A stretch of DNA of 64,000 nt from Jiella pelagia (lineage in GTDB: Bacteria; Pseudomonadota; Alphaproteobacteria; Rhizobiales; Rhizobiaceae): NCBI RefSeq assembly GCF_026898155.1, contig NZ_CP114029.1, positions 5,188,001-5,252,000 on the forward strand, read 5' to 3'. The translations under genes and the position numbers were made by a program. The notes beneath the pieces are model-generated. The model had not been told where the DNA came from. It saw only the letters and a program-made list of their open reading frames with translations, and searched no databases. The stretch's first letter is position 1. The number at the start of each line of letters is the position of its first letter. This document shows, piece by piece, positions 8,973-16,966 of the stretch.

Positions 8973-9651
8973 TGGCCGCGACTGGTTGGCCGAAAGCGGT
9001 CCTCTTCGATCTCGACGGCACCCTCGTCGATTCGGCACCGGACATTCACGCAGCACTCAACGAGACCCTCGAGAGTTACGGCGAGCCACCCTTCACCCTC
9101 GATGCGGTGACGCGGATGATCGGCGCGGGCGTGCCGAAGCTGATCGAGCGGGCCTATGCGGCGCTCGACAAGGAGCTCGATCCGGCGACGCGTGACCGCA
9201 TCGTCGATCGGTTCATCAAGATCTACGAGCCGCGCAGCACCGAACTGACCACCCTTTATGCCGGCGCGAGCGAGGTGACACGGGCGCTGAGGCAAGAAGG
9301 GCGAGCGCTCGGCGTCGTCACCAACAAGCCCGGCCATGCGACCGAGGAAATCCTCAGGCATTTCGGCCTGTTCGACCTGATGGACGTCGTCGTCGGCGGC
9401 GACGCCGGGCCGGCAAAGAAGCCCGAACCGGGGCTGCTGTTGCTCGCCTGTGAAAGGCTCGGCCTGGACCCTGCTGATGTCCTGTTCGTCGGCGACAGCG
9501 AGAACGACGTCGCAGCCGCGAAGGCGGCAGCCATCAAGGTGGTGGTGATCGTCGGGGGTTACACCGCCCTGTCGGAACAGGAACTCGCCGCAGATGCGGC
9601 GGCAAACGGTCTTTCCGAGGTGCCGGAGGCCTCTTTTCCAAGCTGGCCTGA
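8972..9651 (+). pseudogene. gph: phosphoglycolate phosphatase, frame broken near the C-terminus by a 2-base insertion at 9626-9633
   Basis: This HAD-superfamily enzyme hydrolyses 2-phosphoglycolate. The DLDGTLVDS nucleophile motif (Asp13, Asp15), the Thr/Ser loop VVTNKPG, the Lys in GPAKKPEPG and the acidic GDSENDV motif are all present. As given, the frame continues about 100 residues past the expected end into unrelated sequence. At the position where the protein should end VPELFSKLA the DNA reads GAGGCCTC. Changing it to GAGCTC gives exactly ELFSKLA followed by TGA at 9649-9651 and a normal 225-residue protein. An in-frame GAGCTC inside the same gene (9173-9178) is intact. Confidence 0.88.
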
Positions 9652-9838
9652 GCGGTCGCACGCGGCATCCAGAATTTCTGCACAGACGTCCATGTCATCA
9701 GGCCAGGTCATCGGAGACGACGATGATCTGCCCGGCGATTGGGCGTCGAGAGAATGGACTTCTATTTCAGCGCCCTACATCACTTTGTGGATGCGGCTCC
9801 GAACTCCTCCAGCACATGGTGGAAAGTTGAAGGCTGCA

Positions 9839-9934
9839 ATGGCGGACTACAGGACGGCAGAAGACGTGATTCTTTGGGTGACGATCGGCTTTTGGCTGCT
9901 CGTCGTCGCCACGGCATTTCTCATCGGCGTGTGA
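9839..9934 (+). CDS. possible 31-aa single-pass membrane peptide
   Basis: ATG 9839 opens a 31-residue frame (MADYRTAEDVILWVT, then a hydrophobic stretch ending FLIGV) consisting of a short polar head and one membrane span. GAAGG lies seven bases before the ATG. The larger frame running through here is the out-of-frame tail of gph and is not evidence for it. I do not recognise a family. The rest of 9652-10134 shows no convincing gene. Confidence 0.3.
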   Translation: MADYRTAEDVILWVTIGFWLLVVATAFLIGV

Positions 9935-10134
9935 TTGCCGTGGCCGACACCAGCATTGATCGAAATCAAAACGTTGTTTCAAGAAATTCCGTAGACCGCT
10001 ACGCAAATCTCGCGCGGTAGCGAAGGATTTACCGCAACCATTTGCGTTGAAATGGATTTTGCCCATGCACGGGCTGATCGAGCGTGCACCACCGACATTC
10101 AATCCCTGCTGATGGGCGGGCGGGAGGAGAGACA

Positions 10135-10509
10135 ATGCCGAGGATCGACGATGCGGCCGAGATCCGGGCCTTAGCATACCAAATTTGGGAACAGGAAGGG
10201 CGTCCCAGCGGACGGGAGCACGAACATTGGGCGCAGGCCAACAGGATCTATGCCCAACTCCATCCAACAGAGCCTCCGCATCAGGAGCGCCGGTTCGACA
10301 GTGTGGACATCGCCTCGGTTGGACGGACTGAAATCGAGCGGCTGAGACAGGCGCTCTGGACGCCGGAGGCGTTTTCTCAGGATCTCTACCCGAACGAGGT
10401 TTCCGAACCGCGTCCTTCCTGGCAGCGCCAAGGATATCTGCCCGTTGCGGCGGGTGCGCGGGCAATCGTCGATCGGCCGGCACGGCGCGCGGGTAGCGGG
10501 CGCGGGTAA
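10135..10509 (+). CDS. DUF2934 domain protein
   Basis: The 124-residue product starts MPRIDDAAEIRALAYQIWE. Residues 8-35 match the DUF2934 pattern (IRALAYQIWEQEGRPSG, then HEHWAQA), a short helical module of unknown function common in alphaproteobacteria. The remaining 90 residues are polar and low in recognisable structure. Start 10135 is chosen because GGGAGGAGA lies just upstream; an in-frame ATG 51 bp earlier has none. A Rho-independent terminator follows about 70 bp after the stop. Confidence 0.75.
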   Translation: MPRIDDAAEIRALAYQIWEQEGRPSGREHEHWAQANRIYAQLHPTEPPHQERRFDSVDIASVGRTEIERLRQALWTPEAFSQDLYPNEVSEPRPSWQRQGYLPVAAGARAIVDRPARRAGSGRG

Positions 10510-10581
10510 CGCCACCGAACTTGAGCGATCGGCATCTCCCCGCGTCCGGACGAGACCGGCTTCGCTGCGCAGGAAATGAAG

Positions 10582-10606
10582 AAGGCGCTTTGCAGGCGCC
10601 TTTTTT
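10582..10606 (+). terminator. Rho-independent terminator
   Basis: AAGGCGC at 10582-10588 pairs with GCGCCTT at 10596-10602 around a 7-base loop, and the T-run continues to 10606. The T-run is on the plus strand, so it serves the DUF2934 gene. It also separates that gene from the convergent TPR gene, whose stop lies at 10608. Confidence 0.85.
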
Positions 10607-10607
10607 G

Positions 10608-11426
10608 CTAGCTACGCTTGTCCTTTTCTTTCAGCATGGACCAGGTATTCTGCTGGGCCAGCATCTTCTGCAGATAGGCGGCATTGGCCTCAGCCTGTTG
10701 CGGCGGAAGAGATGCGGTGGCGATCTCCTTGGCCTCTTCGAATCGGCCCTGCAGACCCACGACCAGAGCCAGATTCTGCCGCACGCGGCTGTCGACACCG
10801 GGTGCGGACGCCGCTTGGCGCAGATATTGCTCTGCCGAGGCGAGATCATTCGTCAAGACGTATGACATGCCGAGATTGGACAGAACCGTTGGCTCGTTCG
10901 GCTCCAGGTCGAGGGCCTTGCGGTAGAGCGTGCGGGCGGTGTCCGACTGGCCCATCTGGTCCAGAATCGCGCCTTCCGCCGAGAACAGGCGCCAGTCGGG
11001 GCGGTCGGGTGTCTGCGCGCGGCGTATGGTCTCGAGCGCCTTGGGCAGATTGCCGGCAGCGGCCAGGGCCTTGCCATAGGCGGAGAGGACGTCCCGGTCG
11101 CTCGGATTGGCGATGGCCACCTGCTGCATGACGGCGAGCGACTGATCGTTCCGACCGGCCATTTGCAGGACCGCGGCGAAGGCCATACCGTTCCCCTTGT
11201 CCTTCGGGTTCTGCTCGTAGGCTTCGCCATAGGAACGCAGCGCGCCGTCGATCTGCGCGGTCGGCATGGCGGCGACCTGACCCGCCCCCCGGCCGCTGCG
11301 GTCGATCGAGCCGGTTGTCTCTCTCGAGACCGAGGCGCAGCCCTGTCCGGCCAGAAGCGCCACTGCTGCTAGCCCCAGCGCAAGGCGCTTGATGCGAAGC
11401 GGCGTCGAGGCAGTGCGAGCGGTCAT
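10608..11426 (-). CDS. tadD: TadD-like TPR lipoprotein
   Basis: The 272-residue product begins with a basic head and a hydrophobic signal sequence (LALGLAAVALLAGQGC). The Cys at about residue 29 suggests a lipoprotein, although the lipobox is not canonical. At least four tetratricopeptide repeats follow; the clearest cover KALETIRRAQTPDRPDW and ARTLYRKALDLEPNEPTVLSNLG. This architecture and length fit TadD of the Flp/Tad pilus system. No other tad gene is in the window, so the pilus assignment rests on similarity alone. A 5' flank of about 230 bp separates it from the divergent aminopeptidase. Confidence 0.75.
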   Translation of the reverse strand: MTARTASTPLRIKRLALGLAAVALLAGQGCASVSRETTGSIDRSGRGAGQVAAMPTAQIDGALRSYGEAYEQNPKDKGNGMAFAAVLQMAGRNDQSLAVMQQVAIANPSDRDVLSAYGKALAAAGNLPKALETIRRAQTPDRPDWRLFSAEGAILDQMGQSDTARTLYRKALDLEPNEPTVLSNLGMSYVLTNDLASAEQYLRQAASAPGVDSRVRQNLALVVGLQGRFEEAKEIATASLPPQQAEANAAYLQKMLAQQNTWSMLKEKDKRS

Positions 11427-11659
11427 CGGGCGATCTCCATGACGAAACGGTGCGCGAAGGCTTCCGTGCCGGCGACGCCTTCCGAAGCAGGAGAATATTT
11501 TGTTAACCCTACCCGAAGGTTAATTTTGAGGCTTCCGGCACGAACAGAGGCCGGAATCGGCAACTGCCCCCGCGACCCTTGATTCTGCGCCGGGACGCGC
11601 CGACAAGCTGCCCACCGGTTCCTCCACGAGCCTTGGCAAATTTCCAGGAGTTTCGACCC

Positions 11660-13066
11660 ATGGCGATCACGCTTTCTTCCCGGCCCGGTGCGGCCTCCCG
11701 TCCCGTCCGGGCGATCTTTGCCGATGGCATCGACAGGCTCCCGGACCAGCAGCGGAAATGGGCGGCGGCGATGCGCTTTTCCGGCGAGGCGGGTTCTGTG
11801 CTGATCGTGCCGGGCAAGGACGGCGAAGCCTCTGCCGCCATCCTCGGCCTCGGCAAGCAGGCGAAGGACGAGTGGACTCGGGAAGCGCTGCCGCTCGTAT
11901 TCGGCGCGCTCGCCGGGCGGCTTCCCGCCGGCGCCTGGCATGTCGAAGCCGAAAACGGTGCAGGCGATCCGACGCTTCGGGCTGTCGCCATGGCGCTCGG
12001 CGGCTATCGCTTTTCCCGCTACAAGGGCGACGTCCGCGCCGACGCGGAACCGGTCGAGATCTTTCCCGGCGAGGGCGCCGACGTTTCCGAAGCGCAGCGG
12101 ATCGCCGAAGCGGTGTCCCTGACCCGCGACCTCATCAACACCCCCACCAACGATCTCGGACCGGCCGAACTCGAGGCGGCAGCCCGCGCTCTCGCCGGCG
12201 AATTCGGCGCCGAGTTTTCCGTCACCCGCGGTGACGAACTCCTCGAAAACGACTTCCCGATGATCCACGCCGTCGGCCGCGCCAGCGTCTCGGCGCCGCG
12301 GCTGATCGATTTTTCCTGGGGCCGCAGCGATGCGCCCAAAGTGACGCTGGTCGGCAAGGGCGTCTGCTTCGACACCGGCGGCCTCGACATCAAGCCTTCG
12401 TCGGGCATGCTGTTGATGAAGAAGGACATGGGCGGCGCCGCCAACGTCCTCGGCCTTGCCCGCATGGTGATGGCGGGCGGCCTCGACCTCAGGCTGCGCG
12501 TCTTGATCCCGGCGGTGGAGAATTCGATTTCCGCGTCGGCCTTCCGGCCGGGGGACGTCCTGAAGAGCCGCAACGGCAAGACGGTCGAGATCGGCAACAC
12601 CGATGCCGAGGGCCGGCTGGTGCTTGCCGATGCGCTGACCCTTGCCGACGCCGAGGAGCCGCAGATCCTCATCGACATGGCGACGCTGACGGGCGCCGCG
12701 CGCGTCGCGCTCGGCCCCGATGTGCCGCCGTTCTACACGGCCGACCACGGCTTCGCCCGAAGCCTTGCCGAAAGCGCCCTGAAGGTGGCCGATCCGATCT
12801 GGCAGCTGCCGCTCTGGCAGCCCTATGCCGAGAACCTTTCGTCCAAGATCGCCGACGTCAACAACGTCACCAGCGACGGCTTCGCCGGCTCGATCACCGC
12901 GGCGCTGTTTCTTGAGGGCTTCGTCGAACGGGCCAGGACCTGGGCCCATTTCGACGTCTATGGCTGGCGTCCGAAAGCTTCGCCGATCGGCCCCGTCGGC
13001 GGTGAGGCCCAGGCGATCCGGGCGCTTTACGACGTCCTGAAGCAGCGTTTCGGCAAGGCTGGCTGA
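11660..13066 (+). CDS. M17-family leucyl aminopeptidase
   Basis: A cytosolic metallo-aminopeptidase of the PepA/PepB superfamily, 468 residues. The C-terminal catalytic domain shows GKGVCFDTGGLDIKPS and MKKDMGGAA, and the diagnostic NTDAEGRLVLADAL with the metal-binding Asp and Glu and the bicarbonate-site Arg. The N-terminal domain is more divergent, as usual in the rhizobial branch often called leucyl aminopeptidase family protein. Start 11660 follows CAGGAG; the 27 extra codons upstream have no homology. The NlpC/P60 gene follows after about 90 bp and may be co-expressed; the M17/NlpC pair is common in rhizobia (recalled, not checked). Confidence 0.92.
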   Translation: MAITLSSRPGAASRPVRAIFADGIDRLPDQQRKWAAAMRFSGEAGSVLIVPGKDGEASAAILGLGKQAKDEWTREALPLVFGALAGRLPAGAWHVEAENGAGDPTLRAVAMALGGYRFSRYKGDVRADAEPVEIFPGEGADVSEAQRIAEAVSLTRDLINTPTNDLGPAELEAAARALAGEFGAEFSVTRGDELLENDFPMIHAVGRASVSAPRLIDFSWGRSDAPKVTLVGKGVCFDTGGLDIKPSSGMLLMKKDMGGAANVLGLARMVMAGGLDLRLRVLIPAVENSISASAFRPGDVLKSRNGKTVEIGNTDAEGRLVLADALTLADAEEPQILIDMATLTGAARVALGPDVPPFYTADHGFARSLAESALKVADPIWQLPLWQPYAENLSSKIADVNNVTSDGFAGSITAALFLEGFVERARTWAHFDVYGWRPKASPIGPVGGEAQAIRALYDVLKQRFGKAG

Positions 13067-13157
13067 CCCCCCACGTCGAAACCCGTCCGCCAGGACGCGA
13101 ATGGGCGAGGGCGCCCGTTCGCTCCGATCGGCGGCTCCGATCAGAGGAGAGAAGACG

Positions 13158-14032
13158 ATGCCCGAGACGCTGGACGCCCGGCTCAACGCCTTCCGTCCCG
13201 ATCTTGCCGATGCGCGGCTGAAGGGGCGGGTCGAGGCAAGCCGCTTCGTCGAAGGCGAAGAACGTCGCGTCGCCGCCGCCATCGCGCCGCTCCGGCGCCG
13301 ACCCGAGCATGACGCGCCACTCGACACCGAGCTGTTGATGGGCGAACGGGTCAGGCTCTTCGAGGAAAGCGACGAAGGCTGGTGCTGGCTGCAGGCCGAA
13401 GGCGATTCTTATGTCGGCTACGTACCTTCCGCCTGCCTCGCTAACGTGGATGAGACCGCGCTGCCGACGGCCCGGATCTCGGTTCCCCGGACGCTGGTCT
13501 TTCCGGCGCCGGACATCAAGCGCCCGCCGCTCGCTGCCCTGCCGATGGGGGCGCGGATCTCGGTGACGGGCGAGGCGAGCGACCAAAATGCAGATTATGC
13601 CAAGCTTGCCTCGGGCGGCTTCGTCGTCCGCCAGCATATCGCGCCGCTGGATAGCGTCGAGAACGACTATGTCGCGGTCGCCGAGCGTTTTATCGGCGTG
13701 CCGTATCTGTGGGGCGGCAAGAGCGCGCTCGGCATCGACTGCTCCGGCCTCGTGCAACTCGCACTGGAGATGACAGGGGCGCCGGCACCGCGGGACAGCG
13801 ACATGCAGCAGCGCGAGACTCGGCACGCGCATTGCCGGCGTCGAGGGTCTGGAGCGCGGCGATCTGATCTTCTGGAAAGGCCACGTGGGCATCATGGCCG
13901 ACGGCCGAAATCTCCTTCACGCCAATGCCCACCACATGATGGTGGCGAAAGAGCCGCTTCCAGGCAACCCTTGAGCGGCTGCAGGCGAGGGGCGTCTCGA
14001 TCGCCAGCGTCCGGCGGCTAGCCGGCCCGTGA
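13158..14032 (+). pseudogene. NlpC/P60 peptidase with N-terminal SH3-like domain, frame broken at 13815-13821 and again near 13961
   Basis: A cell-wall D,L-endopeptidase-type protein. Residues 45-170 form bacterial SH3-like modules. The catalytic NlpC/P60 domain begins near residue 175 with the nucleophile in GIDCSGL. After QQRE the frame fails because the DNA reads GAGACTC; GAGCTC would continue QQRELGTRIAGVEGLERGD and reach the GDLIFWKGHVGIM His motif. A second lesion near CCAGGCAACC ends the frame at 13974. Removing one G restores ERLQARGVSIASVRRL, the usual rhizobial C-terminus, and a 290-residue protein ending at 14032. No signal peptide is seen. Confidence 0.85.
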
Positions 14033-14152
14033 AAATCCAGGTCGTGCGAGCGAAGCTGCTGACGCCTTGTACCGGCGAGCACTGCCATTGCGAGGCGGCG
14101 GCGATCCGATAGAACTGCAATGACAAGAAACACCCGGGGGAGGATTCGGAAA

Positions 14153-14899
14153 ATGGCAGACAAGATTGCAGTGGTCACGGGCGGTGGAACCGGCGTCGGC
14201 AAGGCGATTACCAGTGCGCTGGTGGCGGAGGGCTACCAGGTCGTCATCACCGGTCGCCGCGAGAGCGTCCTCAAGGATGCCGCCAGCGCCATCGATGCGA
14301 GTGCCGTGCACGCTTTTGCCGCCGACGTCTCGGACCGTGCGGCCGTCGCCAGTCTCTTCGGCTTCGTCGAGGAAAAGTTCGGCCGGCTCGATCTCCTCGT
14401 CAACAATGCCGGCGTCTCCTCGCCGCCGGTGCCGCTGGAGGATCTGCCCGTCGAGGAATGGAACAAGGCCGTAGGCGCAAATCTGTCGGGTTCGTTCTTC
14501 TGCATCCAGGAGGCCTTCCGGATGATGAAGGCGCAACAGCCGCAGGGCGGACGGATCATCAACAACGGCTCGATATCGGCGACGACGCCGCGGCCGAACT
14601 CTGCCCCCTACACCGCAACCAAACACGCCATCACTGGCCTGACCAAGGCGGCATCGCTCGACGGCCGCAGGTTCGACATTGCCGTCGGCCAGATCGACAT
14701 CGGCAATGCGGCGAGCGACATGACCGCCAGGATGACTGGCGGGGTGATGCAGGCGGACGGCTCGATGAAGCCGGAGCCGAGGATCGACCCGGCGCATATT
14801 GCCCGTGCCGTCGTCTACATGGCCAGCCTGCCGCTCGACGCCAACGTCTTTACCATGACGGTGATGGCCAACCAGATGCCCTTCGTCGGCCGCGGCTGA
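14153..14899 (+). CDS. SDR-family oxidoreductase
   Basis: A classical short-chain dehydrogenase/reductase of 248 residues. It has the nucleotide loop TGGGTGVGKA (residues 9-18), NNAG (about residue 85), the catalytic Ser in NNGSISA and the Tyr-x3-Lys motif YTATK. An Arg at the end of beta-2 (TGRRE) hints at NADP preference. The start is set by GGGGGAGG upstream of ATG 14153; an earlier in-frame ATG has no such site. The substrate cannot be inferred. It converges with cheW across a strong hairpin. Confidence 0.88.
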   Translation: MADKIAVVTGGGTGVGKAITSALVAEGYQVVITGRRESVLKDAASAIDASAVHAFAADVSDRAAVASLFGFVEEKFGRLDLLVNNAGVSSPPVPLEDLPVEEWNKAVGANLSGSFFCIQEAFRMMKAQQPQGGRIINNGSISATTPRPNSAPYTATKHAITGLTKAASLDGRRFDIAVGQIDIGNAASDMTARMTGGVMQADGSMKPEPRIDPAHIARAVVYMASLPLDANVFTMTVMANQMPFVGRG

Positions 14900-14910
14900 G
14901 GCAGCGACAC

Positions 14911-14955
14911 GGCCGAGGCTCCCGCCGCACATGGCGAACGCGGCGAGCCTCGGCC
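14911..14955. terminator. bidirectional hairpin between convergent SDR gene and cheW
   Basis: The arm at 14911-14928 (GGCCGAGGCTCCCGCCGC) pairs with 14940-14955 (GCGGCGAGCCTCGGCC) with a 2-base bulge and an 11-base loop. It lies between two converging stops and is very GC-rich, followed by an A/T-rich tract on the right. It probably terminates both genes. Confidence 0.6.
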
Positions 14956-14965
14956 GAAAGAGAAA

Positions 14966-15448
14966 TTAAAAGAAGTCCGCCTTGCCGGGCTCGGCGAACA
15001 TCCGGTCGAGATTGAGGAAGCAGATCATCTCGCCCTGATGGGGGAAGATGCCCTCGACGAACCCCTTGTCGTAGCCGGAGCTCATTTCCGGTACCGGTTG
15101 GATCATCGATTGGTCGAGGGTCAGGATGTCCGACACCCGGTCGACCATCAGGCCGAAGATGGTACCGTCCAGTTCGGCGACCACGATGGCGCTGCGCTCG
15201 GTCGGCGTCGACCAGCCCTGACCGAGCTTGCGCGCGGTGTTGATCACCGGAATCACGGCGCCGCGGAGATTCATCATGCCCATCACTTCGGGCGAGGCAT
15301 GAGGCAGAGGCGTCGATTTCGCCCAGCCGCGGATCTCGCGGATCGAGGTGGTGCGCACGCAGAACTGCTGGTCGCCGAGATAGAAGGCGATGATCTCGAT
15401 CGGATCATTGGTCGCAGCTACCTGGCCCGCCAGGCTCTCAAGGGACGT
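14966..15448 (-). CDS. cheW: CheW chemotaxis coupling protein
   Basis: CheW links methyl-accepting receptors to the CheA kinase. The 160-residue product has the two beta-barrel subdomains of the family. It begins IIAFYLGDQQFCVRTTSIREI, continues MNLRGAVIPVINTARKLG (the conserved N-L-R-G-x2-I/V-P-V-I-x2 motif) and ends with GIFPHQGEMICFLNLDRMF. The start is uncertain: ATG 15448 is preferred by homology, but in-frame ATGs at 15466 and 15496 also lack a good ribosome site. No other chemotaxis gene lies in the window, so it is an orphan copy here. Confidence 0.9.
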   Translation of the reverse strand, partial: TSLESLAGQVAATNDPIEIIAFYLGDQQFCVRTTSIREIRGWAKSTPLPHASPEVMGMMNLRGAVIPVINTARKLGQGWSTPTERSAIVVAELDGTIFGLMVDRVSDILTLDQSMIQPVPEMSSGYDKGFVEGIFPHQGEMICFLNLDRMFAEPGKADFF

Positions 15449-15793
15449 CATCAAGAGTCGTTCCATTCGTCGGGTTGTCGAGAACTGATAGATCATCGCC
15501 GCCGTAGCAGCCTGAGGGCAGCTGCGAAGGCGGCGTCTCTGCAAAAGCCATAGCGGGTCTTGCTGTCGCTTGGCTGGAGCGCCCGTTGTGTGCGCAACTG
15601 CACCCCGAGTTTCGCAAGTTTACACTGAGTATTTCGTTAACGGCCTCCTGCCGTTGCCGATGTGACAGAGCTGCACTTCGGCCGAGCTTTTCGACCCAAC
15701 GGCCGCTCTTTTGAAAATCGCCGTCGCTTTTGCCGGGGCATGGGTGCATAAGGGCTCGATCGTCTGATTGAAATTTCCGGACAATTCGCCGCC

Positions 15794-16957
15794 ATGCGCG
15801 CCTCCGGCGTCCCCCTAGCCAAGCCCGAGCCGACCCATTCTGCCGCGCCACGGTTCGTCCTGCGGCGGGCGGTCATGGAGGACGTCGATGTGCTGGTCGC
15901 GCTGGAAGACGCGACTTTCGTCTCCGACCGCATCACCCGGCGTTCGTTCAAGAACCTCATCGGCTCGTCCAGTGCGCTGATTCTCGTCGCGGAAGACAGG
16001 GACGGCGGTGGCCTCCTCGGCTATGCCGCGCTGCTGTTCCGCCGGGGCACGGCGCTGGCACGGCTCTATTCGATCGCAGTCTCGGCGGCGTGCGTCGGGC
16101 AGGGCATCGGCCGGGCGCTGCTCAAGGGCGCGGAAACGGCGGCCTTCGACCGGGATCGGATCTGCCTGAGGCTCGAGGTTCGCGAGGACAACGAGCGGGC
16201 GATCAGGCTCTACCGCCTGGAAGGCTACAGGCCGATCGGCCGCTATCTCGACTATTATGCCGATCACATGCCGGCGCTCCGGTTCGAAAAGACCTTGCGC
16301 GGCGACAAGCCCTTCGACACCGGCGTTCCCTATTACGAGCAGACGACCGATTTCACCTGCGGCTCATGCTGCCTGATGATGGCGATGGCCCGTGACGTGA
16401 AGGGTTTTCAGCTCGATCCGGTGATGGAAATCCGCCTGTGGCGCGAGGCGACGACGATCTTCATGATGTCCGGACCGGGCGGCTGCGACCCGTTTGGTCT
16501 TGCGGTGACGGCGCACGAATTCGGCCTCGACGCGGCGATCCACGTCTCCCAGGCAGGCGATCTGTTTCTCGAAGGCGTCAGGAGCCTCGAAAAGCAGAAG
16601 GTCATGGCGCTCGCCCAGGAGGATTTTCGCCGCCGGGCGATCACCTACGAGATCCCGACGGTGATCGAGCCGTTCACGATGGACACGCTGCGCGCGCATC
16701 TCGGGCAGGGCGGCACGGCGATCATCCTCGTCTCCGGCTACCACATGTTCGCCAAGAAGGTCCCGCACTGGGTGCTGGCCCATGGCGACGACGGACGACA
16801 CATCATCGTCCACGATCCCTGGGTCGCCGACGAACGGGGCGAATCCATTGCGGACGCGGCCTATCTGCCGCTGCCCTACGACACTTTCGACAAGATGGCC
16901 CGGTTCGGCAAGGCGAGCCTCAGGGCAGCGGTTTTCCTTTCGCGCCGACGGAGCTGA
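15794..16957 (+). CDS. GNAT acetyltransferase fused to a C39-type papain-like peptidase
   Basis: A 387-residue two-domain protein. Residues 20-165 are a GNAT N-acetyltransferase, with the acetyl-CoA loop in ACVGQGIGRALL and the C-terminal LYRLEGYRPIGRYLDYY. Residues 175-387 are a C39/papain-like peptidase (DUF3335 type): Gln183 and Cys189 in YEQTTDFTCGSCC, the His in PHWVLAHG and the Asp in IIVHDPW. The RimK-type ATP-grasp gene starts 9 bp after the stop, so the two form an operon. Comparative-genomic work on amidoligases has linked such fusions to RimK-like ligases with a RLAN domain in predicted peptide-modification systems. The true substrate is unknown. Confidence 0.88.
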   Translation: MRASGVPLAKPEPTHSAAPRFVLRRAVMEDVDVLVALEDATFVSDRITRRSFKNLIGSSSALILVAEDRDGGGLLGYAALLFRRGTALARLYSIAVSAACVGQGIGRALLKGAETAAFDRDRICLRLEVREDNERAIRLYRLEGYRPIGRYLDYYADHMPALRFEKTLRGDKPFDTGVPYYEQTTDFTCGSCCLMMAMARDVKGFQLDPVMEIRLWREATTIFMMSGPGGCDPFGLAVTAHEFGLDAAIHVSQAGDLFLEGVRSLEKQKVMALAQEDFRRRAITYEIPTVIEPFTMDTLRAHLGQGGTAIILVSGYHMFAKKVPHWVLAHGDDGRHIIVHDPWVADERGESIADAAYLPLPYDTFDKMARFGKASLRAAVFLSRRRS

Positions 16958-16966
16958 CACTTCTTC

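Noticed and set aside
9652..9934. A 95-residue C-terminal extension of phosphoglycolate phosphatase
   Set aside because: It is read-through in a wrong frame after GAGGCCTC. The family ends at ELFSKLA, which the corrected frame gives exactly.
11423..13327. 634-codon minus-strand frame opposite the aminopeptidase
   Set aside because: Shadow frame; the M17 aminopeptidase motifs on the plus strand decide the coding strand.
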